From NCBI RefSeq assembly GCF_037963145.1, contig NZ_CP150144.1:186001-250000 (forward strand): DNA of 64,000 nucleotides. The letters run 5' to 3'. Below, one piece after another: positions 27,488 through 35,038 of this stretch. The notes below the pieces were generated by a model that was given only the letters and a program-made list of their open reading frames with translations, had not been told where the DNA came from and did no database searches. The translations under genes and the position numbers were made by a program. Positions within the stretch are counted from its first letter, which is position 1, and the number at the start of each line of letters is the position of its first letter. This DNA is from Oceanobacillus sp. FSL K6-2867. Lineage in GTDB: Bacteria > Bacillota > Bacilli > Bacillales > Amphibacillaceae.

Positions 27488-27801
27488 AAAAAACACCCAT
27501 CCCTCTGCACTTACTGCAAAGGGACGAGTGTTGGATACATCGTGGTTCCACCCTAATTCCCGTAATTAAATTACGGCTTCATTGATTCTTTAACGCAGAA
27601 ATTACGCTGTCACTTACTTTTAGATTCACTGACAGAGTTCAAAGGTGGTAATTACTTGTCTGTATAGAGGAAGCTTCCAGCCCCTGACTTCCCTCTCTAA
27701 ACTATACGCCTTGAACAAATAATCTTGTCCTTCTCATTACTTTTGATTCATTACTTTTCATATATAATGAGTATTATAGCGCTACGTTAAAGGAAAATCA
27801 A
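27488..27801 (-). promoter_or_regulatory. T-box leader (Thr) and promoter of thrS
   Basis: Promoter on the minus strand: -35 TTGATT (27796-27801), 17 nt, -10 TATAAT (27773-27778). The T-box sequence AGGGTGGAACCACG lies at 27541-27554 and the terminator (ACACTCGTCCCT / AGGGATGGGTGT plus T-run) at 27488-27535. ACC in the minus-strand segment AATTACCACC is the likely Thr specifier codon. Confidence 0.92.
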
Positions 27802-27808
27802 GTAGTAA

Positions 27809-28657
27809 TCATTTATTTAAGTTAAAAGTAAAAGGAAAATTGCTAACTGGTTCAAAATCAACTTTTTCTTGAAAAACATTAATGACGGTTAATGTCTTTG
27901 GTTCTGATGGGTCATCACCATAAATCTTTAGTTTCTCCGGCGCCATGGCAATTAATGGGGCAAGATTAAACTCATTGTCATGCAAGCCAATGATATAAAG
28001 AGGCTCCTGTTTCATCAAAACCCGTAATTCCATGTTTGTCATTCGTTTTCCATTTTTCGTAAAAAAGGCGAAATCACTTCCTTGTAAAATATGAATGACT
28101 GGTATTCCCGGTTCTTTCTTTTCCACATAAGCCCTAAGCATGTCTACAAACGCTTGATGGTCCTCTTCTCTCCTAAATTCATCAATTGCTAAGCCAATAA
28201 AATAAATGAGCTTGTCTTTAAATGGCTTCAAACGGAAATTCACGATGGAATCAAAATGAATAACAAGACTCTCTTTTAAACTTGCTGTAAATAAAGACTT
28301 TAAAAATGCATGGTGATTTTTGTTCTCTCGAAGCTGCTTACTTTCTTCATCCTCACCAGTTATAATCCAATAGGTCAAATCATGAATTCGCTCAATCTCT
28401 TCCTTGTTCGTATAGTAGTAATACTCTTGAATAATACGATTTACCATTGTGCTTAAACGGTGAGTCATAAACACATTTGCCATTGTATCTGTAATGGCAT
28501 CCATCAATTCCTTTGTAGCTACATGCTCCTTAAACTGCAGATGATTTCCCCATCTATCATCTGTTTTCCAATTCAACTCAATTTGTCTATGACTGCGAAA
28601 TAAATGTTCACAAAAACTAATTACTTCTTTGTCAGATTCAAAATATACCTCCAGCAA
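27809..28657 (-). CDS. ytxC: YtxC-like sporulation protein
   Basis: The 282-aa soluble protein starts MLEVYFESDKEVISFCEHL. It matches the length, style and position (between dnaI and thrS) of B. subtilis YtxC, annotated as a putative sporulation protein. No catalytic motif or membrane segment is evident. It has a 205-nt upstream gap of its own, so it is probably transcribed separately from dnaI, which ends in a terminator. Confidence 0.82.
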   Translation of the reverse strand: MLEVYFESDKEVISFCEHLFRSHRQIELNWKTDDRWGNHLQFKEHVATKELMDAITDTMANVFMTHRLSTMVNRIIQEYYYYTNKEEIERIHDLTYWIITGEDEESKQLRENKNHHAFLKSLFTASLKESLVIHFDSIVNFRLKPFKDKLIYFIGLAIDEFRREEDHQAFVDMLRAYVEKKEPGIPVIHILQGSDFAFFTKNGKRMTNMELRVLMKQEPLYIIGLHDNEFNLAPLIAMAPEKLKIYGDDPSEPKTLTVINVFQEKVDFEPVSNFPFTFNLNK

Positions 28658-28837
28658 TCAATATCACCCTCATCCACGACCAAACTGTTACATTATATGG
28701 ACAAACAATTAAAAAAATGAATAAAGTGCGAAATTTAAAACTGGAATATTTTAATTGATACAGTTTACTCACATGATATCAAGTATTATTTTATTGCTGC
28801 ATCGTTAGTTGCTGGATTAAATCGTGAAATATAAAAA

Positions 28838-28862
28838 GCCTGAGGATTTATTTCCTCAGACT
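28838..28862 (-). terminator. Terminator of the dnaB-dnaI operon
   Basis: CTGAGG / CCTCAG stem (extended by weaker pairs) directly after the dnaI stop, followed by CTTTTTATAT on the minus strand. Confidence 0.85.
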
Positions 28863-29798
28863 TTATAGACGCCGATTTGGCCCTTCCATTTTCACAGGTT
28901 TACTCACCTGTTTGATGCGTTCTATAATTCTTCCTGCTTTTACCGACTCTACACCGCTTTTTGTAGTAGCTAATTGCAATTCTAATTGTTCAAGATCGTA
29001 GTTCGACGTAAAGAAAACAGGTAATCGTTCCATCATTCGGTATTGGAGAACTGAACCGAGGACTTCATCACGGAACCAAGCCGATTGCAGCTCTGCACCA
29101 ATATCATCAAGCATCAGCACATCTGCTTTCTTAAAATAATCAATTTTCTCGTTTGTCGAGTCATCTTTAAAGGAAGCTTTTATTTCTCGCACAAACTCAG
29201 GCATGTAGATAAGTGTTGACGATAGACCAAGCTTTTTCAATTCATTGGCAAGTGCACCTAATAAATATGTTTTCCCTACTCCAAACTGACCGTGAAAATA
29301 TAGACCTTTGCTTGGAAGCTTTGTTTTTGCTTGATCCAGAAAGTCAAGCAGCTCTTCAATAGCCTTGATTCTACTATCATCATTGATAATATCTACTATT
29401 GAAGCCTGTAGTATTTCTTTAGGAACATGCAAACTTTGAATCAACTTTTGCTGTTCCTGATCTTTTTCATACATGGTTCTGCTATGACACTTTTCATAAG
29501 ATAGCCTAATCTCATCCTTTTCTACATGTAAAATCGGTGAGTATCCAGGAACCATATTTTTACATGAACCATATGAAGCACATTGATCACACTGTTTTGA
29601 TTGGGTTGTATATTCATAAAGTTTTATTAGACTCTTATTAATTTCTTGTTGTGTCAAATTTGGATGAAGGGAGAGAAACTCCTTAATCTCAGGGTCGTTC
29701 AGTACTTCATTTTTTATTTTCATATAATTATCTTTAAAGCTTTCATTCTTTTGCATCCATGCCTTTAATGTGGATTGTATTGGTTTCAATGCCACCAT
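28863..29798 (-). CDS. dnaI: Primosomal protein DnaI (helicase loader)
   Basis: The 311-aa AAA+ protein has an N-terminal zinc-binding part (CDQCASYGSCKN plus a later Cys and His). Walker A GQFGVGKTYL, Walker B VLMLDDIGAE and an arginine-finger region follow. DnaI loads the replicative helicase DnaC onto DNA together with DnaB and DnaD. It follows dnaB by 17 nt. Same length as the B. subtilis protein as I recall it. Confidence 0.96.
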   Translation of the reverse strand: MVALKPIQSTLKAWMQKNESFKDNYMKIKNEVLNDPEIKEFLSLHPNLTQQEINKSLIKLYEYTTQSKQCDQCASYGSCKNMVPGYSPILHVEKDEIRLSYEKCHSRTMYEKDQEQQKLIQSLHVPKEILQASIVDIINDDSRIKAIEELLDFLDQAKTKLPSKGLYFHGQFGVGKTYLLGALANELKKLGLSSTLIYMPEFVREIKASFKDDSTNEKIDYFKKADVLMLDDIGAELQSAWFRDEVLGSVLQYRMMERLPVFFTSNYDLEQLELQLATTKSGVESVKAGRIIERIKQVSKPVKMEGPNRRL

Positions 29799-29815
29799 CC
29801 TAACACTACATAAAT

Positions 29816-31159
29816 TTAATTCCCATTGGAGTATTGTTTAAGTCGCGCAGCAATTTGTTTTTGCTGTTCCGACATTACAACGTTCTGATTAGCTGCAGAC
29901 TGCTGTGTTTCTTGCTTATGCTTTCTATCTTTAAACCAATCTGGTATTACTTCTTTCGAAACCTGTTTTTTATTATAAGTTGGTTTTCGTCTTACAGCAT
30001 TTTGAAAGCTTTGCTGTTCTTTCTTCGCAAATGCCATTGCCTCTTTGGCGCTTTGAATATTCGCCCTTGACCAGTGACTGGCAATTTTTTCAAGGTATGC
30101 CTTTGATAATTTCATATTCGTCTGCAGCAACACATAATGGATTAGCACATTCATCACCGGTGCAGGCAAGCCTTGTGTTGTCATAACATCGCGAATTGCT
30201 TTCATATCCTGTTCAGAGGCGTGATTTCCATTTGATAAATCTTCCAGCAGCTGTTTTGGTGACAACGTTTCTAGTCTCTCGATAAGAATTTCCTCTTTAG
30301 TTTTCGGTTTATCATTCATCTGCTTTGTTTCAGACACGGCAACTTTTTTTGCAAGCCGAATTGGTTTTTGATTATTTTTCGCCTTAAACAAATCATGACA
30401 AGCTGTTTTAAATTCTTCTGTATCTAATCGATTTTCATCATTTAACGCCCAAAGCAGAGACTTATCGATTTCATGTGTATCTAAATCGTATAAAACCATC
30501 ATTTGCGAAATCAAACGACGGTTTTCCGCTGTTAAAACTTTTGCAATTGGAATCATTCGCTGCTTCAGCATTTGCTCTATCCATGTAAAATCTGTCGTAT
30601 CCATTTCTTCCTTAGATTCTGTTTCTCTGCTGCCATCTGCTTCTAATGCATCTGCAGATGGTGTAAAGGTTTGGAAAACTTCACTAAATACAGCTGTAAT
30701 ATTGACACCCTGGGTTTGGAGTGCTGGACTTCCATAATGATTTTTCAAAAGCTCGAACTTCTGATCACCTAAATGATGATACAATAGCTGGGAGAGCATT
30801 GCATCTTTAAAAAAGTTATTTGGTGCAAATGGGCTTTGCAATTCATATGTATATAAATCACTCGACTCCCAATTTTGTTTATACGTTTTCAGCAGCCCAA
30901 TTCCCTCTAATTTTAATCGCGCTTCAAAGATTTCATCTAAAGGAAGATCCAAGTAATTCATTAATGTATGATGCGTCTGTGGAGCTTGTTCCTGATTTAA
31001 ATCGATGTCGTGCAGAAGAGTTTGATAAAGTGCAATTGCTTTTATCCCAAGCAATGGCTGATACAGGTGGGTCAATGATTTGGCATAGTCCACCGGCAAG
31101 GTTTCTTTTTGGGATACGATATAGCCGTCCACCGGCAAAATTTGTCCAATAAAATTCAT
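29816..31159 (-). CDS. dnaB: Replication initiation/membrane attachment protein DnaB
   Basis: The 447-aa Gram-positive DnaB starts MNFIGQILPVDGYIV. It has an N-terminal DDBH1 region with HLYQPLLGIKAIALYQTLL and a C-terminal DnaB/DnaD-type helical domain with HWSRANIQSAKEAMAFAKK. It helps load the helicase at oriC and at stalled forks and is membrane associated. The ATG at 31159 lies 9 nt after AGAGGT; an upstream GTG is less likely. Co-transcribed with nrdR and dnaI. Confidence 0.95.
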   Translation of the reverse strand: MNFIGQILPVDGYIVSQKETLPVDYAKSLTHLYQPLLGIKAIALYQTLLHDIDLNQEQAPQTHHTLMNYLDLPLDEIFEARLKLEGIGLLKTYKQNWESSDLYTYELQSPFAPNNFFKDAMLSQLLYHHLGDQKFELLKNHYGSPALQTQGVNITAVFSEVFQTFTPSADALEADGSRETESKEEMDTTDFTWIEQMLKQRMIPIAKVLTAENRRLISQMMVLYDLDTHEIDKSLLWALNDENRLDTEEFKTACHDLFKAKNNQKPIRLAKKVAVSETKQMNDKPKTKEEILIERLETLSPKQLLEDLSNGNHASEQDMKAIRDVMTTQGLPAPVMNVLIHYVLLQTNMKLSKAYLEKIASHWSRANIQSAKEAMAFAKKEQQSFQNAVRRKPTYNKKQVSKEVIPDWFKDRKHKQETQQSAANQNVVMSEQQKQIAARLKQYSNGN

Positions 31160-31187
31160 ATTCCACACACCTCTATACTTACAATGA

Positions 31188-31652
31188 CTATTTGTTTTTA
31201 TCTGTATTAATAATATCCTTTAATTCATCTAAAAAGACGGTAATATCCTTAAATTGTCTGTATACAGAAGCAAACCGAACATAGGATACTTCATCAATTT
31301 TAGCTAATCTCTCCATCACAAGTTCACCAATTTCGTGACTGGATACTTCGGACATGCCTGAATTACGCATTTCTTTTTCAACATCTAAAGCCAAGGCTTC
31401 CATTGTTTCTAATGGAACTGGCCGTTTTTCGCAAGCTCTAATAAGACCTCTTGTTAGTTTTTCACGGGAAAACTCCTGTCTTGCTCCATCTTTTTTGACT
31501 ACAATTAATGGGAGTTCTTCAACCCGTTCAAATGTAGTAAAGCGAAAACCGCATTTTTCACATTCTCTGCGTCTTCTAATGGATCTGCCCTCTTCAATTG
31601 GTCGGGAATCTAAAACCTTTGTATTCTTATTTTGGCAATTCGAACATCGCAT
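31188..31652 (-). CDS. nrdR: Transcriptional repressor NrdR
   Basis: The 154-aa protein has an N-terminal zinc ribbon ([20 protein letters not shown], then [12 protein letters not shown]) and a C-terminal ATP-cone with [20 protein letters not shown]. NrdR represses ribonucleotide reductase genes according to ATP/dATP binding. The nrdR-dnaB-dnaI order matches B. subtilis. Confidence 0.97.
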   Translation of the reverse strand: MRCSNCQNKNTKVLDSRPIEEGRSIRRRRECEKCGFRFTTFERVEELPLIVVKKDGARQEFSREKLTRGLIRACEKRPVPLETMEALALDVEKEMRNSGMSEVSSHEIGELVMERLAKIDEVSYVRFASVYRQFKDITVFLDELKDIINTDKNK

Positions 31653-31680
31653 TTTCGTTCAACCCCATTCGTCCGTTCAT

Positions 31681-32079
31681 TCACGCTCTTCGATTTTTAC
31701 TATCGATTAATGGCAATTCCATATTCACCTTTTCATATATCTGCTCAATTAATTTCGCACTGTATCCTAAGTCAAATGGTATCACTGATTCCGTCGTTAC
31801 AGAAAAATCAATCGCAGTATGGATTGGCCGTACCATAATCACAGTTGCTACAATAAATGCTCTTTTTCCCTTTATGCGGTTCACACTTATTTCCCCATGT
31901 TCTTTGGAAATTGCATTCATTTCATATGCTGGATGATTACGGAAATAGTTGTCTAACATGGCAAGTGCTTTATCTTTCGTTGTCTGATAATAATGCGTTT
32001 GTAAAGATGGATCAGCATGTGTCTCTGCTGTCTCCGCATGATTACTTAAATACTTTTTCAATGTATTGCCAATCGACAT
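31681..32079 (-). CDS. Conserved-looking hypothetical protein upstream of nrdR
   Basis: The 132-aa soluble protein starts MSIGNTLKKYLSNHAETAET at an ATG (32079) 8 nt after GGGGTG. The C-terminal half reads as a mixed alpha/beta fold (ISVNRIKGKRAFIVATVIMV). I do not recognise a family. It resembles short proteins annotated only as cytosolic protein in Bacillaceae. In B. subtilis speD occupies this slot between gapB and nrdR, so this gene marks a lineage difference. The gap 32080-32320 shows nothing else clear. Confidence 0.65.
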   Translation of the reverse strand: MSIGNTLKKYLSNHAETAETHADPSLQTHYYQTTKDKALAMLDNYFRNHPAYEMNAISKEHGEISVNRIKGKRAFIVATVIMVRPIHTAIDFSVTTESVIPFDLGYSAKLIEQIYEKVNMELPLIDSKNRRA

Positions 32080-32320
32080 TTTTCGCACCCCAACCTGCAA
32101 GATTCTATTTGAACGCGTTTAGTAGTACTTTCTATTTTAACATGTTTTACTTAATTCCACTAGTTGAACTATTAAAGCGAAGCGAAAGAAAGTGATTAAC
32201 TATATATGTTAAAGCTATGAAAATAAATGTTTAAGTAAAATTAGCTTGAGAATATCTAGCAATCCCTTATTTTACACGATGAAAATCCACAATCAAGTAC
32301 CTGGGTTATTTTTCCGGCAT

Positions 32321-32354
32321 AAAAAATACCCGCTTCAAGAGGGAAGCGGGTATT
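32321..32354 (-). terminator. Terminator of gapB
   Basis: AATACCCGCTTC / GAAGCGGGTATT stem followed by a T-run on the minus strand. Confidence 0.92.
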
Positions 32355-32361
32355 CGCAATT

Positions 32362-33393
32362 TTATGGAATTTTAACTTCTCGTTGGTATAAATAGCTTCC
32401 AACATGTTTTGTTAAATCAAGTACTCGTTTCGAATATCCCCATTCATTATCATACCAAGCAATTACTTTTATTTTATTCTCACCCATTACAATTGTTGAT
32501 AACCCGTCGACAATTGCTGAGTAATCGGTAGTTGTATAATCTATTGACACAAGCGGTTCCTCAGAATAATGCACAATACCTTCTAATTCATTTTCTGCAG
32601 CTTCTTGAAACGCTTTATTAACATCAGCGGCAGTAACTGGAGTATGCACATCAACAACCAAATCGACAAGTGACACATTCGGTGTGGGTACACGTAATGC
32701 CATCCCATGCAATTTTCCTTTTAAATGTGGCAATACTTCACTTAACGCTTTGGCTGCCCCCGTTGTAGTTGGTATAATCGACTGTGTACACGCTCGTGCA
32801 CGTCGTAAATCTTTATGTGGATTATCCAAGTTGTTTTGATCTCCTGTAAAAGCATGTACCGTTGTCATTAACCCGTTAACAATTGAAAATTTATCATCTA
32901 ACACTTTCACAATTGGGGCTAGACAATTTGTTGTACAAGAAGCATTAGAAATTATATCATCCTCATCAGGCATGTATGCTGCTTCATTTACACCCATTAC
33001 AATGGTTTTATCGATCTGTTTTCCCGGCGCTGTAATAACCACCTTTTTAGCCCCAGCTTTCAAATGCAGACCAGCGCTTTCTTTCGTTTTGAATTTACCT
33101 GTCGCCTCAATTACGATGTCAATGTCCAAGGCTTTCCATGGGAGCTTTTCTGGTTCTCGGTAATTTACAAGTAATACTTTTTTTCCATTCACTTCAATAC
33201 CATCTTGAAGCGCTTCCACTTTACCATCAAAAATACCATGAATGCTGTCATACTTAATAAGATGTGCGATTGTTTCAGGAGGGTAGCTCGCATTGATAGC
33301 GACTACATCCAATTGTTCATCTGCAATTGCTTGACGAAATACCATACGTCCGATTCTACCAAGACCTGTTATGGCCACACGAATTTTGTTCAT
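32362..33393 (-). CDS. gapB: Glyceraldehyde-3-phosphate dehydrogenase, gluconeogenic type
   Basis: The 343-aa enzyme has the N-terminal GLGRIGRMVFRQ nucleotide fold. The catalytic cysteine is in SNASCTTNCLAP, and TTVHAFTGDQNNLDNPHKDL distinguishes the GapB type. In B. subtilis GapB runs glyceraldehyde-3-phosphate formation from 1,3-bisphosphoglycerate with NADPH during gluconeogenesis. The ATG at 33393 (MNKIRVAITG) is preferred although GGGGAGG is 12 nt away. Two CcpN-type sites upstream fit repression during glycolytic growth. Confidence 0.94.
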   Translation of the reverse strand: MNKIRVAITGLGRIGRMVFRQAIADEQLDVVAINASYPPETIAHLIKYDSIHGIFDGKVEALQDGIEVNGKKVLLVNYREPEKLPWKALDIDIVIEATGKFKTKESAGLHLKAGAKKVVITAPGKQIDKTIVMGVNEAAYMPDEDDIISNASCTTNCLAPIVKVLDDKFSIVNGLMTTVHAFTGDQNNLDNPHKDLRRARACTQSIIPTTTGAAKALSEVLPHLKGKLHGMALRVPTPNVSLVDLVVDVHTPVTAADVNKAFQEAAENELEGIVHYSEEPLVSIDYTTTDYSAIVDGLSTIVMGENKIKVIAWYDNEWGYSKRVLDLTKHVGSYLYQREVKIP

Positions 33394-33415
33394 AAGAAAC
33401 TTAATCCTCCCCATA

Positions 33416-33459
33416 TATGTTATACTTTTAATCTCATTTATATTAAATAGTATATCACA
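33416..33459 (-). promoter_or_regulatory. Two CcpN operators upstream of gapB
   Basis: TATGTTATACT (33416-33426, plus strand) and TGTGATATACT (33449-33459, minus strand) both match the CcpN consensus TRTGHYATAYW at every position. They flank the AT-rich region where the -10 should be. B. subtilis gapB is also controlled by CcpN through two sites. Confidence 0.75.
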
Positions 33460-33543
33460 TTAGAATGCAATTGTGTCGCACAATTTACTTGTATTTTAAA
33501 ATATCTTCCCATGCTAATACTAATGCTATTGTCATAAACATGA

Positions 33544-33577
33544 AAACCCTGGAAACGGTTATCCGTTTCCAGGGTTT
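33544..33577 (-). terminator. Terminator of the polA-mutM-coaE operon
   Basis: A 15-bp perfect stem (AAACCCTGGAAACGG and complement, 4-nt loop) lies directly after the coaE stop, with TTTTC on the minus strand. Confidence 0.92.
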
Positions 33578-33582
33578 AACTG

Positions 33583-34182
33583 TTAAAATATGTTCCATGC
33601 GATTAAAAGCTTTTTCAATTGATCGCGCGATTCAGCTACTGTTCCATTGTTATCAATCACAGCATCCGCTAGCATAGCTTTCTCTTTTATCGAAAGCTGC
33701 GAATTAATTCGTTCCCTTGCGTCTTTTTCTGTAAGCTCGTTACGTTGCATCAATCTTTCCAATTGTACTGCATCATCCACTGCAACAACAATCGTACGAT
33801 CAACAACTTTTGAATAATTCCCTTCGAATAATAAAGGTACATCAAGCACGACACACTGTTCCCCTGCTTCGATATAATCATCCTTTTGCTGGAAGATTCT
33901 TTCGCGGATTGCTGGATGAATAATGCTGTTTAGGAGCTTACGCTTTACCTCATCCGCAAAAATAATTGAGCCAAGTGCTTTTCGGTCAAGCGTTTTATCA
34001 GGAAGCAGAATCGATTCTCCAAATGCTTTCACTATCGACTCGTACGCATTTTCACCAGGATATACGACCTCTCTTGCAATTTTATCTGCATCGACTACTG
34101 GTATACCAAAGTCTTTAAACATTTGAGACACTGTGCTTTTCCCAGTTGCGATACTACCTGTTAAGCCAATTACAATTGCCAC
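33583..34182 (-). CDS. coaE: Dephospho-CoA kinase
   Basis: The 199-aa P-loop kinase has GLTGSIATGKSTVSQMF and the conserved DADKIAREVVYPG and VVLDVPLLFEG motifs. It performs the last step of coenzyme A synthesis. The longest frame starts in the neighbouring gene, but AGAGGTG stands 8 nt before a GTG at 34182 that gives the usual short N-terminus before the P-loop. Encoded behind mutM, with 14 nt between them. Confidence 0.94.
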   Translation of the reverse strand: MAIVIGLTGSIATGKSTVSQMFKDFGIPVVDADKIAREVVYPGENAYESIVKAFGESILLPDKTLDRKALGSIIFADEVKRKLLNSIIHPAIRERIFQQKDDYIEAGEQCVVLDVPLLFEGNYSKVVDRTIVVAVDDAVQLERLMQRNELTEKDARERINSQLSIKEKAMLADAVIDNNGTVAESRDQLKKLLIAWNIF

Positions 34183-34196
34183 TTTCCATTCACCTC

Positions 34197-35024
34197 TTAC
34201 AGCTTCTGACATATCGTGCATATATGGGTTCCTCTACCACCAATTTTCAATTTCGTAATCGTATTACTGCAGTTTTTACAATTTTTGCTTTCTTGTCCAT
34301 AAACGTATAATTCTTGCTGGAACATCCCCATATCACCCTGTCCATTTACATAGGAACGAATAGTCGTTCCTCCTGCCCGAACAGCTTCTTCAAGCGTGTT
34401 GATTGCTTGTTCGCGTATTGCTTTAACTTCTTTCTTCGTTAGCTTGCTTGATCTTTTTAATGGATGAATACCTGCTTTGAATAATGTTTCATCCACATAT
34501 ATATTACCAAGGCCAGTAACGATTGTCTGATCCAGTAATGCTGATTTAATGTAACGATCTGTCTTTTTTAATTTCTGGTAGAAATAATCTAGTGTAAATG
34601 CTTCATCAAATGGTTCGGGACCAAGCTGATTCAATGGTTTATTCAAAAATTCTTTACCAACTGGATAGACATGCATCGTACCGAATTTCCGGACATCATT
34701 ATAACGGAGCTCTTCTCCATTCGTAAAGCGAAAAATAACATGGGTATGCTTTTTTACTGGTTCACTTGAATCATGTACACTGTATTTTCCTTCCATCCGC
34801 AGATGTGAAACAAGTACGATATCATCAAGGTAAAACAATAAAAATTTCCCTTTTCTGGAAAGCTCACGAATCGTCTGGCCTTTCAGCAACGTTTTAAAAT
34901 GTTCTGCATCATCAGGCTCTTTGATTATGTTAGACCAATATATATCTACTTGTTCAATCGTTTTATTTAGCACAAATCGTTTAAGTGTATTTTTAATTGT
35001 TTCTACTTCTGGTAATTCTGGCAT
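34197..35024 (-). CDS. mutM: Formamidopyrimidine-DNA glycosylase
   Basis: The 275-aa enzyme starts MPELPEVETI (catalytic Pro2 and Glu3). It has the helix-two-turn-helix region and a C-terminal zinc finger with two C-x-x-C pairs (CKNC and CTIC). It removes 8-oxoguanine and opened purines and cuts the resulting AP site. Encoded 14 nt behind polA, the polymerase that completes the repair. Confidence 0.96.
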   Translation of the reverse strand: MPELPEVETIKNTLKRFVLNKTIEQVDIYWSNIIKEPDDAEHFKTLLKGQTIRELSRKGKFLLFYLDDIVLVSHLRMEGKYSVHDSSEPVKKHTHVIFRFTNGEELRYNDVRKFGTMHVYPVGKEFLNKPLNQLGPEPFDEAFTLDYFYQKLKKTDRYIKSALLDQTIVTGLGNIYVDETLFKAGIHPLKRSSKLTKKEVKAIREQAINTLEEAVRAGGTTIRSYVNGQGDMGMFQQELYVYGQESKNCKNCSNTITKLKIGGRGTHICTICQKL

Positions 35025-35038
35025 TTCACGGTTTCTCC

